This document shows positions 1 to 6,381 of a stretch of 11,148 nucleotides of DNA, piece after piece. Within the stretch, counting starts at the first letter, position 1; each line of letters starts with the position of its first letter. Source of the stretch: Acholeplasmataceae bacterium UBA5769 (GTDB lineage: Bacteria > Bacillota_I > Bacilli_A > Acholeplasmatales > Acholeplasmataceae); NCBI GenBank assembly GCA_002418725.1, contig DIER01000002.1:1-11148 (forward strand), given 5' to 3'. The translations under genes and the position numbers were made by a program. A model generated the notes under the pieces. It was not told where the DNA came from, ran no database searches, and saw only the letters and a list, made by a program, of their open reading frames with translations.

Positions 1-613
1 CCGTTTGAATAATATTTTCAATATAAGACTTGGCAACTAAAAGTTTTGCAGATTCTGTTTTCTTGTTTAAACTTGAAGGCCAACCACCTCTACAAGATGC
101 AAAGATTAGATTTTCAATTGTTAAGTTTGATTTGAACCCATCAATATTATAATTTTTGTCATCAAACAGTCGTCTTAAAGATACTACTCCATTTGATTCT
201 TTTGACTCATACAAACTCATAGGATACATCTTTAAGCGAGCAATTCTGCCTGTACCGCTATGCATAATTTTAGATTCGTCAACTACTGTTGATCCCGTTA
301 AGATATATAACCCTTCAGTGCTTAAATTATCAATCGATGTTCGAATAGCATCCCACAAGACAGGAGCCATTTGCCATTCGTCTATTAATCTAGGTTTTTC
401 ACCTTCAAGTAGGAGTGACGGTTTGGTCTGTGCAGTTAATAAATATCCTTGTGATTTATCAGGATCTTGTAATCTTAAAATACTTTTTGCTTTCATAGAT
501 GCACTAGTGGTTTTGCCACACCATTTTGGTCCAGTAATTAATACTGCGCCAAAGGCTTCAAGATACATTTCTAGTTGACTATCGATATTACGATTAAGAT
601 ATGTTGAAATCAT
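1..613 (-). CDS. AAA_14/DUF4143-type ATPase, N-terminal part (runs off left edge)
   Basis: The minus strand reads from ATG at 613 to the window edge, giving 204 codons with no stop; the family is usually about 400-450 residues, so roughly half is present. It begins MISTYLNRNIDSQLE. A Walker A motif, GPKWCGKTT, lies near residues 28-36, and a Walker B, RLIDEWQ, near residues 78-84. LTGSTV near 105 and the Arg in GTGRIARLKMYPMSLYES near 120-135 follow in the usual order for this family (sensor and arginine regions). The downstream GGWPSSL is also typical of the segment leading into the C-terminal DUF4143 domain, which is outside the window. The ribosome-binding site is weak (AAGAAAG). Function is poorly known: these ATPases are numerous in gut and host-associated bacteria and often sit alone, as here. 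The family call is firm; no biological role should be assumed. Three phased repeats lie just upstream. Confidence 0.9.
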   Translation of the reverse strand, partial: MISTYLNRNIDSQLEMYLEAFGAVLITGPKWCGKTTSASMKAKSILRLQDPDKSQGYLLTAQTKPSLLLEGEKPRLIDEWQMAPVLWDAIRTSIDNLSTEGLYILTGSTVVDESKIMHSGTGRIARLKMYPMSLYESKESNGVVSLRRLFDDKNYNIDGFKSNLTIENLIFASCRGGWPSSLNKKTESAKLLVAKSYIENIIQT

Positions 614-637
614 GATATCACTCGCTTTCTTACCTGA

Positions 638-666
638 ATTTTATCATACTTTAACATACAAAACAA
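638..666 (-). promoter_or_regulatory. Possible promoter of the DUF4143-type ATPase gene
   Basis: Reading the minus strand, TTGTTT (661-666) and TAAAAT (638-643) are separated by 17 bases. An overlapping alternative -10, TATGAT, lies at 643-648. Transcription would start about 20 bases before the ATG at 613. The -35 match is poor, so the assignment is tentative. The first of the 23-bp repeats begins 8 bases further upstream, a position suitable for a regulator. Confidence 0.3.
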
Positions 667-674
667 TATGAAAC

Positions 675-743
675 GGAGTATTTTGCAATATATTAATGGA
701 GTATTTTGCATTCTTTCAATGGAGTTTTTTGAAATTAAACTTG
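675..743. repeat. Three direct repeats with a 23-bp period upstream of the ATPase
   Basis: The 13-base core GGAGTATTTTGCA occurs at 675-687 and again at 698-710. A third copy with two changes, GGAGTTTTTTGAA, lies at 721-733. Start-to-start distance is exactly 23 bases both times. The second and third copies are also preceded by AAT. On the strand of the ATPase gene the core reads TGCAAAATACTCC. The array sits 62-130 bases upstream of the ATPase start, so it is most simply a cluster of protein-binding sites, but an iteron-like or mobile-element role cannot be excluded. Confidence 0.8.
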
Positions 744-1276
744 AATTCCCCTTGTGTAATTTGTCATTTATTGATTGTGCAAATTGGTCTGAAGTGTTGG
801 ATTCATTGTATTACGTTCATTCATCTATTCAATAAGTCCAAACGAAATCATCTATAGCGTTCTGGAATAAATAAGTATTTTGAAAATGAGTTCAAAGAAC
901 GTCGTCTTGAGTTCTTAATTACTTAAACCTTTCATTGTAGAAACATATCACGTACAAGATGGCTTAACTAAGATGTTATATCAGGTTGTATTGATATATT
1001 TTTTAAAAGAATGGATATTCCCACACTCAAGCAACATATATGCTTAGTGCATAGCTTGATATTTTCACAATGATTTTGATATGTCTTCACATTACGTATA
1101 AAATTAAAAAAGAATCATTGAATCCTACTTTGAGGGGTTAGATGCTTCTTGTTCTATGGTATGAATGTCTATGTTAAGACGTTTTTCAAGAAAACAATAT
1201 CACACTCTCAAGGTGTTTTGTGTGGAGATCCCATTAAAAAATATGTCTAAAAGACGCAAAACGCTCATATATCTTT
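744..1276. other. Gene-free stretch, possibly decayed sequence
   Basis: No open reading frame here has a ribosome-binding site or a recognisable product. Short open stretches exist on the plus strand, for example about 31 codons ending near 837, about 40 codons ending near 1047, and a frame from about 1111 to 1305 broken once by TGA. This resembles degraded coding sequence, but I could not match any piece to a known family, including common transposases. No tRNA-like or rRNA-like sequence was seen. A weak stem (AAAAGA at 1249-1254 with TCTTTT at 1272-1277), followed on the minus strand by a T-rich run, could end transcription of the small membrane protein gene. Confidence 0.5.
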
Positions 1277-1552
1277 TTAGTCTTCGAATATATTCTTTTT
1301 CTTGAGTTCTTTTTCGAGTGATCTGATCCGTTCATCTTTTTCTTTTATCCTTTGATTATCCTCTAGATAAATATGGTAATTGATCCATCCCACAATAAAA
1401 AACAACACCGAGGCAAACAACCCCATGCCGATACCTTCACCAAGCTTTAAATTGTCGGTTATTACTGACATGATTGGAAAGAAAAAAAGGGCTAAACCTG
1501 AAAAAACAAACAAAGTGATCCCCCGTATGCGATAATATCTGCTTGATCTCAT
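1277..1552 (-). CDS. Small two-helix membrane protein of unknown function
   Basis: This 91-residue protein has a short basic start (MRSSRYYRIR), a hydrophobic helix at about 11-31, a second at about 41-62 after a short linker, and a strongly charged C-terminal tail at about 64-90 (KEKDERIRSLEKELKKK) that looks like a short coiled coil. The basic N-terminus and charged tail suggest both ends are cytoplasmic with a hairpin in the membrane; this is inference. The start is well supported: AAGGGGG lies 8 bases before the ATG, with an extended -10 promoter further up. It stands alone, separated from the preceding kinase gene by a terminator. I do not recognise the family and propose no function. 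Confidence 0.8.
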   Translation of the reverse strand: MRSSRYYRIRGITLFVFSGLALFFFPIMSVITDNLKLGEGIGMGLFASVLFFIVGWINYHIYLEDNQRIKEKDERIRSLEKELKKKNIFED

Positions 1553-1588
1553 CTATAAATCCCCCTTAATAGTTCACATATTACGATG

Positions 1589-1597
1589 ATTATAACA
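1589..1597 (-). promoter_or_regulatory. Extended -10 promoter of the small membrane protein gene
   Basis: The minus strand reads TGTTATAAT, an exact extended -10 (TG, one base, TATAAT). No good -35 is seen at the expected distance, where the kinase terminator lies, which is common for extended -10 promoters. It is 36 bases upstream of the ATG at 1552. Confidence 0.6.
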
Positions 1598-1599
1598 TA

Positions 1600-1630
1600 T
1601 CCAAAAAGAAAAGAGGAAGCATCTCCCTCT
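1600..1630 (-). terminator. Rho-independent terminator after the deoxynucleoside kinase gene
   Basis: On the minus strand AGAGGGAG pairs with CTTCCTCT (8 bp including one G-T pair) around a 3-base ATG loop, followed by TTTTCTTTTT. The hairpin begins 11 bases past the kinase stop codon, so it ends the phosphodiesterase-kinase operon. Confidence 0.8.
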
Positions 1631-1641
1631 AAAAAATTGAA

Positions 1642-2244
1642 TCAAATCACTTTTTTGATCTCAGCCATCGCCTTGTCAAAGACTTCATCTTCGGTAATCC
1701 CATTCGTATCAATGACGACATAGGGAATATCATAAACCGTACATTGTGCAACAACCTTGGTGGTATAGTCACTGATGAGTTGCTTGAAATACGTTCTATT
1801 TTTATCGAAATTATCGATTTCTTGTTCTCTACCGCGTTCCATGATCCGTTTTTCAAAGTTATCCCAATCGACATCTAGGATCAGATACAAGTCTGGTTTT
1901 TTCACCTGATTCATATAAGCGTGAAACACACCGTTGTACATGTTCATGATGGTTGGCATACCCTTTAAATTGTGTTGTGCGAATAGCCAATGTTCAACTA
2001 AGTCTCTATCGACAATAAATGAACCTTCATACTTCACCTGATTTAACCAATGGTTGTGGATGAAATAGATTTGTAAAAGCATTTCAACGTTTGATTTTTG
2101 TTCATATAGCCATTTAAGAAGCGTATTGAATACTTCATCATCACGTTCAAATTCTTCCATCACAGGAAGATGCAAAGCTTCGCCTAAGCGTTTCACTAAG
2201 GTTGATTTTCCTGATGCGATCATGCCACCTACAGATATTTTCAT
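1642..2244 (-). CDS. Deoxynucleoside kinase (dAK/dGK type)
   Basis: A 200-residue cytoplasmic enzyme expected to transfer phosphate from ATP to the 5' hydroxyl of a deoxynucleoside, the first step of salvage. The P-loop GGMIASGKST is at residues 6-15. EEF near 30-32 fits the acidic residue after strand 2 that acts as base. VDRDLVEHWLFAQ near 78-90 matches the DRS motif region, except that Ser is replaced by Asp. MERGREQE near 135-142 matches the arginine-rich lid. Length matches bacterial members (about 200-220). The start is supported by AAGGGAG 6 bases before ATG. The gene begins 12 bases after the upstream phosphodiesterase stop, and its ribosome-binding site overlaps that stop, so the two are co-transcribed. 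The family is clear; whether it prefers dA, dG, dC or dT cannot be told by eye. Confidence 0.9.
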   Translation of the reverse strand: MKISVGGMIASGKSTLVKRLGEALHLPVMEEFERDDEVFNTLLKWLYEQKSNVEMLLQIYFIHNHWLNQVKYEGSFIVDRDLVEHWLFAQHNLKGMPTIMNMYNGVFHAYMNQVKKPDLYLILDVDWDNFEKRIMERGREQEIDNFDKNRTYFKQLISDYTTKVVAQCTVYDIPYVVIDTNGITEDEVFDKAMAEIKKVI

Positions 2245-2256
2245 AAAGTACTCCCT

Positions 2257-2940
2257 TTATTTGTCCGTTGTGAGATAGTCAATCCCCATTTTCTGATAAG
2301 CCATTTTTTGTTTTTGGTCGTTTACGGTAAAAATGGCAACCTTAAACCCCTCTTTTTTTAACTTCTTCATCAGATCTGGATTCACTAACTCATGCCATAA
2401 CGACAAGTCGATACGGTTGAGTCTTGCATCATAGATGGTTGAATCATCAAGTTCTCCTGAGAGCAACTGCAATTCAATCGTTTCCGAAAGTGCGCGAATG
2501 AACTTTAAATAATTCATGTTAAACGAGATCAAAATCGCCTTTAATCCCGGATAATTTTCAATAAGGTTCACCAAATTAGTCAGAGCCGTGAGCTCGCTAA
2601 CCTCTTTGATCTCAATTACTGCCACTTTATCAAAATAGACACAAATTTCTAAAAATTCATCAAGGGTTGGTACCACTTGATGGTTATAGGTTTGAACTCC
2701 ATGACCCGATTTGATCGTATGTCTTTGAATCTCATCTAGTGTTAAATCTTTAATCTTTAAATCCACTTTGGCCATACGCATCAAATTATCATCGTGATGA
2801 ATGACAAAATGGTGATCTTTGGTTTCATGGATATCACATTCAATACCGAAAAAACGTTGTTCTTTCGCTGCAAGTTCAAAGGATGCAATCGTATTTTCTG
2901 GGGCGATAGAGGAAAGCCCTCTGTGTGCAATAATCTTCAT
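2257..2940 (-). CDS. Glycerophosphodiester phosphodiesterase (GDPD family)
   Basis: A 227-residue protein expected to hydrolyse glycerophosphodiesters from phospholipid turnover to glycerol-3-phosphate and an alcohol. Family motifs appear in order: IAHRG with His6 and Arg7, APENT with Glu15, IECDIHETKD with Glu34 and Asp36 (metal ligands), and VIHHDD with the second catalytic His at 49. VIEIK (about residue 120) and the closing MGIDYLTTDK are also typical. No signal peptide is seen, so it is cytoplasmic, like the shorter single-domain GDPD enzymes. I chose ATG at 2940 because AGAGG lies 5 bases before it and the protein then starts directly on the HRG strand; an in-frame TTG at 2958 would add six residues and is unlikely. 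First gene of a two-gene operon with the deoxynucleoside kinase. Confidence 0.92.
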   Translation of the reverse strand: MKIIAHRGLSSIAPENTIASFELAAKEQRFFGIECDIHETKDHHFVIHHDDNLMRMAKVDLKIKDLTLDEIQRHTIKSGHGVQTYNHQVVPTLDEFLEICVYFDKVAVIEIKEVSELTALTNLVNLIENYPGLKAILISFNMNYLKFIRALSETIELQLLSGELDDSTIYDARLNRIDLSLWHELVNPDLMKKLKKEGFKVAIFTVNDQKQKMAYQKMGIDYLTTDK

Positions 2941-2972
2941 AGTAACCTCTTTAATCAACGTCGTACATGCTT

Positions 2973-3002
2973 ATTGTACCATCTCTTATGAGATTTTAAC
3001 AA
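2973..3002 (-). promoter_or_regulatory. Likely promoter of the phosphodiesterase-kinase operon
   Basis: Reading the minus strand, TTGTTA (2997-3002) and TACAAT (2973-2978) are separated by 18 bases. The -10 lies 32 bases before the ATG at 2940. Both hexamers are partial matches to consensus (4/6 and 5/6). Confidence 0.5.
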
Positions 3003-3064
3003 TCAAAAAAGATGCCTTTATGTGTCATAGGTCTTTGGAACTATGATGGACATAAAAACATCTT
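3003..3064 (-). terminator. Long hairpin terminator after the GH20 gene
   Basis: Three paired blocks build one long stem: AGATG (3010-3014) with CATCT (3059-3063), TTTATGT (3018-3024 region) with ACATAAA, and TCATAG with CTATGA, around a loop of about 10 bases. On the minus strand the stem is followed by a run of six T (3005-3010). It lies 24 bases past the GH20 stop at 3088 and abuts the -35 of the next operon. The stem is longer than needed for a simple terminator. Confidence 0.7.
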
Positions 3065-3087
3065 ATAGGGGGGCAAATGTAAGTGAG

Positions 3088-5001
3088 TTAGTTTATCATG
3101 GATGATTGATTGCTCATTCTTGCCATGACACTTTTAGACGCAGTTTTAATCGTAAGATAACTTAAGGGTTGAATTTGTTTGATGACTTCGCCTAATAAGA
3201 CGAGAGATGTCATGGAGTTTTCAAGTCCTCCTGATTTATTTCGCTTCAACCATAACCGTTTAAAAGATTTTAAAATCTCAGGATACTGGAGAACAAGCCA
3301 CTTCTTGTAAGTTTCAAATTCCCCATGTTTAATCATTGAACTTTGAAGACGAATCAGTAACATCATGGCTTTCGTCAATTTGATTGAACACTCAAGTTCC
3401 TCTTTAAAGATGCGGTCTAATTTGAAACGATACCGCAGTTTACTTGCGTATACCTCTAAGAGATTCATTTGATCTAACATCATGTTAAACGTCTTCATGG
3501 TCGCATAAGGATGCTCTTTAAACATCTCATAAAATGATCCTTGTAAGTCGTGAGGGTTTAAATGCTTTGCTGCCCACATTAATGAGACTAGTTCTGTAGC
3601 GTTTGATTTATAGGGTGTTTCAAAGTCCACATAACGCCCCATATCCAGTAATATCTGACCGGTTTTACCTGATACATCTTCAACTGCGATAAAGTTGATG
3701 CAATCTCTAACTTCATTCATGTTATGCACTCTCGCATGCCATGATTCCATTGCAGCATAACAGATCGCAGGAACGCTTGCAGGTAACATTTGAAGATGTC
3801 CATTGTCACCCCAGTCGGTTAAAAGCATACCTCTTCCACCGTTCATTTTCGTATGCAAACACGCTTGTCTGATGTTTTCAAACATGGTGGTCGTTCTTCC
3901 TGTCATTGAATTCCATGAGGAAGTTCCTGGTGCTGCCATAAACTGAACGCCATGTTCACCTAAACGTTTTAATGTTTGATGGAAAGGATAGTTATAGTCA
4001 TAACCCCAGTCCACAAAAATCAAATCCTTTGGTAATTTTGACAATGTTTCGGGATAATGATTTAAAACATCGCCCCAAACCATGGGTGTTTTATTTTCTT
4101 TTTTCATAAAGTCATAAAGTTTTAAGACATAGTCTAAATACATTTGACCTACACCGATGTCTTTACCTGCAGCCTCTGTTCTTCCATGACCTAATTCATA
4201 GGGTTCATCTAAATTCATGTTGAAAAAGCTGGATGAACTCGTCTTCATGGCATCACGATAAAATGATTTTACAAGTTCAATGCTTCTTTCATCCAATGGA
4301 TTGATGGTTGAAGAAGGACGATGGGCTCCCCAAAAATACATCCCATCTGGCATAATCGCAAGTTCAGGATAATGCTTGAGCCATTCTGTCATGTGTCCTA
4401 ATCCGTTATGACATGGGACAAGATCAATCATTCGGTTTTTCGCATAACGCTCAAGTTTTTTATATTCGACAGGTGTGATGGGTGTCATCCCTTCTTGGTA
4501 TAAATGTTTAAATGATGCGTATTGATAACTTAAACCTTCGACATAAAGTTCAAAGTGATTGTACTTTAAATCCGCGAGCAAATCCACATAGGCTTTGAGT
4601 GTGCTAAGTTTAGGAACCTTATTTCTTGAAATATCAAGCATATATCCTCTAATCTCTAAATCTGGCTCATCAAAGATTTCAACAAATGTGAATACACCCT
4701 CATTTTGTAGATACATTTGAATCAATGTCTTCATCGCGTAAAATACACCTTTTTCGGTTTTATAGGTGATGGTCACACCTTGTTCATTGACCGCTAGTTT
4801 GTAAGCTTCTTTACCTAGTGTTTGATCCTCAACGAAAAACAAATTTTGAACTTGATCAAGATCTGTCATTTCATAAAACGGATTAGAAAACGTCGCTTTC
4901 GCTCTCTTGGTCACTTTGTTGTGCTGATAGTACAGACCATGACTTAAGTCAATCTGCCCATCATGCGTCGTCATTTTTTTGACTGCTGGAAAAATCATCA
5001 T
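3088..5001 (-). CDS. GH20 beta-N-acetylhexosaminidase, leaderless, GH20C-like
   Basis: A 637-residue enzyme expected to release terminal N-acetylglucosamine or N-acetylgalactosamine by substrate-assisted catalysis. Residues 1-110 form an N-terminal domain of the GH20b type. The catalytic barrel starts near 115 with LEIRGYMLDISRNKVP and continues with NHFELYVEG. The key Asp-Glu pair is in NMNLDEPYELGHGR near 263-276 (Asp265 and Glu266). VWGDV (about 308), SSWNSM (about 361) and LTDWGDNGH (about 394) supply the sugar-binding aromatics. The rest is a helical C-terminal region. The LDExxxLGxGR form resembles the GH20C subgroup. No signal peptide or anchor is seen, so it is probably cytoplasmic and acts on imported oligosaccharides. 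I chose ATG at 5001 because CGAGGAGA precedes it by 7-8 bases; an in-frame TTG at 5055 overlapping the upstream stop is unlikely, and ATG at 4998 is an alternative. It follows the acetyltransferase gene by 50 bases, probably on one transcript. Confidence 0.88.
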   Translation of the reverse strand: MMIFPAVKKMTTHDGQIDLSHGLYYQHNKVTKRAKATFSNPFYEMTDLDQVQNLFFVEDQTLGKEAYKLAVNEQGVTITYKTEKGVFYAMKTLIQMYLQNEGVFTFVEIFDEPDLEIRGYMLDISRNKVPKLSTLKAYVDLLADLKYNHFELYVEGLSYQYASFKHLYQEGMTPITPVEYKKLERYAKNRMIDLVPCHNGLGHMTEWLKHYPELAIMPDGMYFWGAHRPSSTINPLDERSIELVKSFYRDAMKTSSSSFFNMNLDEPYELGHGRTEAAGKDIGVGQMYLDYVLKLYDFMKKENKTPMVWGDVLNHYPETLSKLPKDLIFVDWGYDYNYPFHQTLKRLGEHGVQFMAAPGTSSWNSMTGRTTTMFENIRQACLHTKMNGGRGMLLTDWGDNGHLQMLPASVPAICYAAMESWHARVHNMNEVRDCINFIAVEDVSGKTGQILLDMGRYVDFETPYKSNATELVSLMWAAKHLNPHDLQGSFYEMFKEHPYATMKTFNMMLDQMNLLEVYASKLRYRFKLDRIFKEELECSIKLTKAMMLLIRLQSSMIKHGEFETYKKWLVLQYPEILKSFKRLWLKRNKSGGLENSMTSLVLLGEVIKQIQPLSYLTIKTASKSVMARMSNQSSMIN

Positions 5002-5051
5002 GTTTTTTTCTCCTCGTTTTTCATCTACATTACACGTTTTTACTTTATAAA

Positions 5052-5513
5052 TCAAGCATGAATTCTAATTTTTAAAATTTCTTCTTCTCCGTCTCGCTCA
5101 TGGGTATCTGTAAAGCCATAAGACATATAGAACTGATATGGCATTTGATCTTCCATCATGCACGATGTGTAGAGGTATTTCTGTCCGTCATTTTTCGCTT
5201 TTTCACACAAAAGATCAAGCACTTTCTTGCCAATACCTTTTCCCTGATAAGGCTTTGCTACCATATAACGCCATAGCATATAAGATGGTTGATCACTTTC
5301 AGGTATATCAGTATCATGAAGCGATAACATGACAAAACCAACCAGTACGTCATCCTCATAAATCGCTCTTGGCCAAGCTTGTGGATTCACGTAGGCTTGT
5401 GCAACGGAAACGGCATTGTGTGCTACACAACGTTTTTGTTTATCATCAAGTGTATCCCATAGTTTGATCACATCAAACAAATTTTCTTGTGATAATTCTT
5501 TTAAAACGAGCAT
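5052..5513 (-). CDS. GNAT-family N-acetyltransferase, PaiA/spermidine acetyltransferase-like
   Basis: A 153-residue cytoplasmic protein expected to transfer acetyl from acetyl-CoA to an amine. The coenzyme A loop is in VAKPYQGKGIGKKVLDLL near 85-102 (Q-G-K-G-I-G, motif A). The preceding strands VLVGFVMLSLHD and YMLWRYMV, and the later LYTSCM and PYQFYMSYGF (motif B with the usual tyrosines), follow GNAT order. The early part (NAVSVAQAYVNPQAWPRAIYEDD) recalls diamine and spermidine acetyltransferases such as PaiA or BltD, but the substrate is inferred only. ATG at 5522 directly abuts the ribosome-binding site AAAGGGAG (5523-5530) with no spacing. ATG at 5513, nine bases on, has normal spacing and is preferred. 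It is upstream of the GH20 gene and divergent from GH16. Confidence 0.85.
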   Translation of the reverse strand: MLVLKELSQENLFDVIKLWDTLDDKQKRCVAHNAVSVAQAYVNPQAWPRAIYEDDVLVGFVMLSLHDTDIPESDQPSYMLWRYMVAKPYQGKGIGKKVLDLLCEKAKNDGQKYLYTSCMMEDQMPYQFYMSYGFTDTHERDGEEEILKIRIHA

Positions 5514-5558
5514 CGGTATCATCTCCCTTTATTATCTTAGCATGAAATAGTTTTGTTA

Positions 5559-5567
5559 TGATATACT
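5559..5567 (+). promoter_or_regulatory. Extended -10 promoter of the GH16 gene
   Basis: TG, one base, then TATACT forms an extended -10, 22 bases before the ATG at 5590. A weak -35 (TTAGCA, 5537-5542) lies 19 bases upstream. The divergent acetyltransferase gene must have its promoter in the same 76-base gap; candidate -10 sequences on the minus strand (TAAGAT or GATAAT, about 5531-5539) have no convincing -35. Confidence 0.5.
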
Positions 5568-5589
5568 ATTTGTATATTTGGAGGTCATT

Positions 5590-6300
5590 ATGCGCATTAT
5601 ATACGAAGAAAATTTTGAAAAGAATGGCAAAGCTAACCCTGAGATTTGGACCTACGAAGTTGGAACCAAATGGGCAAACAATGAATCACAATGCTATGTT
5701 GAAGATGAAATTCATGGCTATGCTAAGGATGGTCTGTTCCATATTCAAGCAACCATTCACCCAGAAAAAGAGGTATGCAAATACCAATCTGCTCGCTTAA
5801 ACACAAGAGGAAAACTAGAATTTTTGTACGGGAAATTAACCATTCGCGCCAAAATGCCTAAAGGTCAAGGTGCATGGCCAGCATTATGGCTCATGGGAAA
5901 TACCGATCAAAACAGAGTGGGCTGGCCACAGTGTGGCGAAATCGATTTGGTTGAGTTTGCCGGCAATCGTCCTGGCATCATTACCTGTGCAATTCACACC
6001 GGTAGCTACAACCATAAAATCCATACCGACAAAGGAACCAAGATTGAAGTACCTGATGCTTCAGATGCATTTCATGATTACACACTAGACTGGACCAAAG
6101 ATTACTTGTCCTTCCAACTTGATGGAAAAGAGTTTTTCCGTGTGGAAAAGGTCGCTGGTGATACTGTTTCTGAATGGCCATTTGATCACCCTTATTACCT
6201 GATCATGAATGTCGCGGTAGGTGGTTGGTATGGCGGTAAGATTGTGGATGAGGATCTTCCTTTTGAAATGGTGATCGCATCCATTAAGATTGAACAATAA
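5590..6300 (+). CDS. GH16 beta-glucanase (laminarinase-like), catalytic domain only, no signal peptide
   Basis: A 236-residue protein that is a bare GH16 domain, expected to cleave internal beta-1,3 or mixed beta-1,3/1,4 glucan bonds with retention. The signature EIDLVEF is at about 117-123, giving Glu117 as nucleophile, Asp119 as helper and Glu122 as acid/base. Flanking blocks are typical: YGKLTIRAKMPKGQGAWPALWLMG before it, and TCAIHTGSYNH, HDYTLDWTKDYLSFQLDGKEF, and the closing HPYYLIMNVAVGGWYGG after it. The domain begins almost at residue 1 (IIYEENFEKNGKANPEIW), so there is no room for a leader, anchor or carbohydrate-binding module; most bacterial relatives are secreted. The start ATG has GGAGG 5 bases upstream; an in-frame TTG at 5578 is inside that site and is rejected. 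It is a single-gene unit closed by a strong terminator. Confidence 0.92.
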   Translation: MRIIYEENFEKNGKANPEIWTYEVGTKWANNESQCYVEDEIHGYAKDGLFHIQATIHPEKEVCKYQSARLNTRGKLEFLYGKLTIRAKMPKGQGAWPALWLMGNTDQNRVGWPQCGEIDLVEFAGNRPGIITCAIHTGSYNHKIHTDKGTKIEVPDASDAFHDYTLDWTKDYLSFQLDGKEFFRVEKVAGDTVSEWPFDHPYYLIMNVAVGGWYGGKIVDEDLPFEMVIASIKIEQ

Positions 6301-6330
6301 CATTTGGTTCCAATCAAGAACTAAAAACAT

Positions 6331-6370
6331 AACCCGATGGTTATCTTGTGATAACTCGATCGGGTTTTTA
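6331..6370 (+). terminator. Rho-independent terminator after GH16, possibly bidirectional
   Basis: AACCCGAT (6331-6338) pairs with ATCGGGTT (6359-6366), and an inner GTTATC pairs with GATAAC around a TTGT loop. The stem runs into five T on the plus strand. On the minus strand it is followed by ATGTTTTTAG, and the convergent kinase-like gene ends only 12 bases away at 6382, so it may serve both genes. Confidence 0.85.
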
Positions 6371-6381
6371 ATTTATATGGT

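Noticed and set aside
156..578. Plus-strand open frame of 140 codons
   Set aside because: It is antisense to the ATPase reading frame, which has clear Walker motifs; the plus-strand translation matches no family I know.
675..743. CRISPR array
   Set aside because: Only three short copies with a 13-base core and 10-base gaps, far too short for repeats and spacers, and no cas genes.
1165..1305. Plus-strand open frame of 46 codons
   Set aside because: No ribosome-binding site, overlaps the end of the small membrane protein gene in antisense, and no recognisable product.
2794..3046. Plus-strand open frames opposite the phosphodiesterase gene
   Set aside because: They are antisense to conserved GDPD motifs and lack ribosome-binding sites.
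5001..5055. TTG start at 5055 for the GH20 gene
   Set aside because: The extra 18 residues do not look like a leader or domain, and a good ribosome-binding site sits before ATG at 5001.
5981..6330. Minus-strand open frames opposite the GH16 gene
   Set aside because: They are shadows of the GH16 frame, which carries all catalytic motifs, and one crosses toward the terminator.
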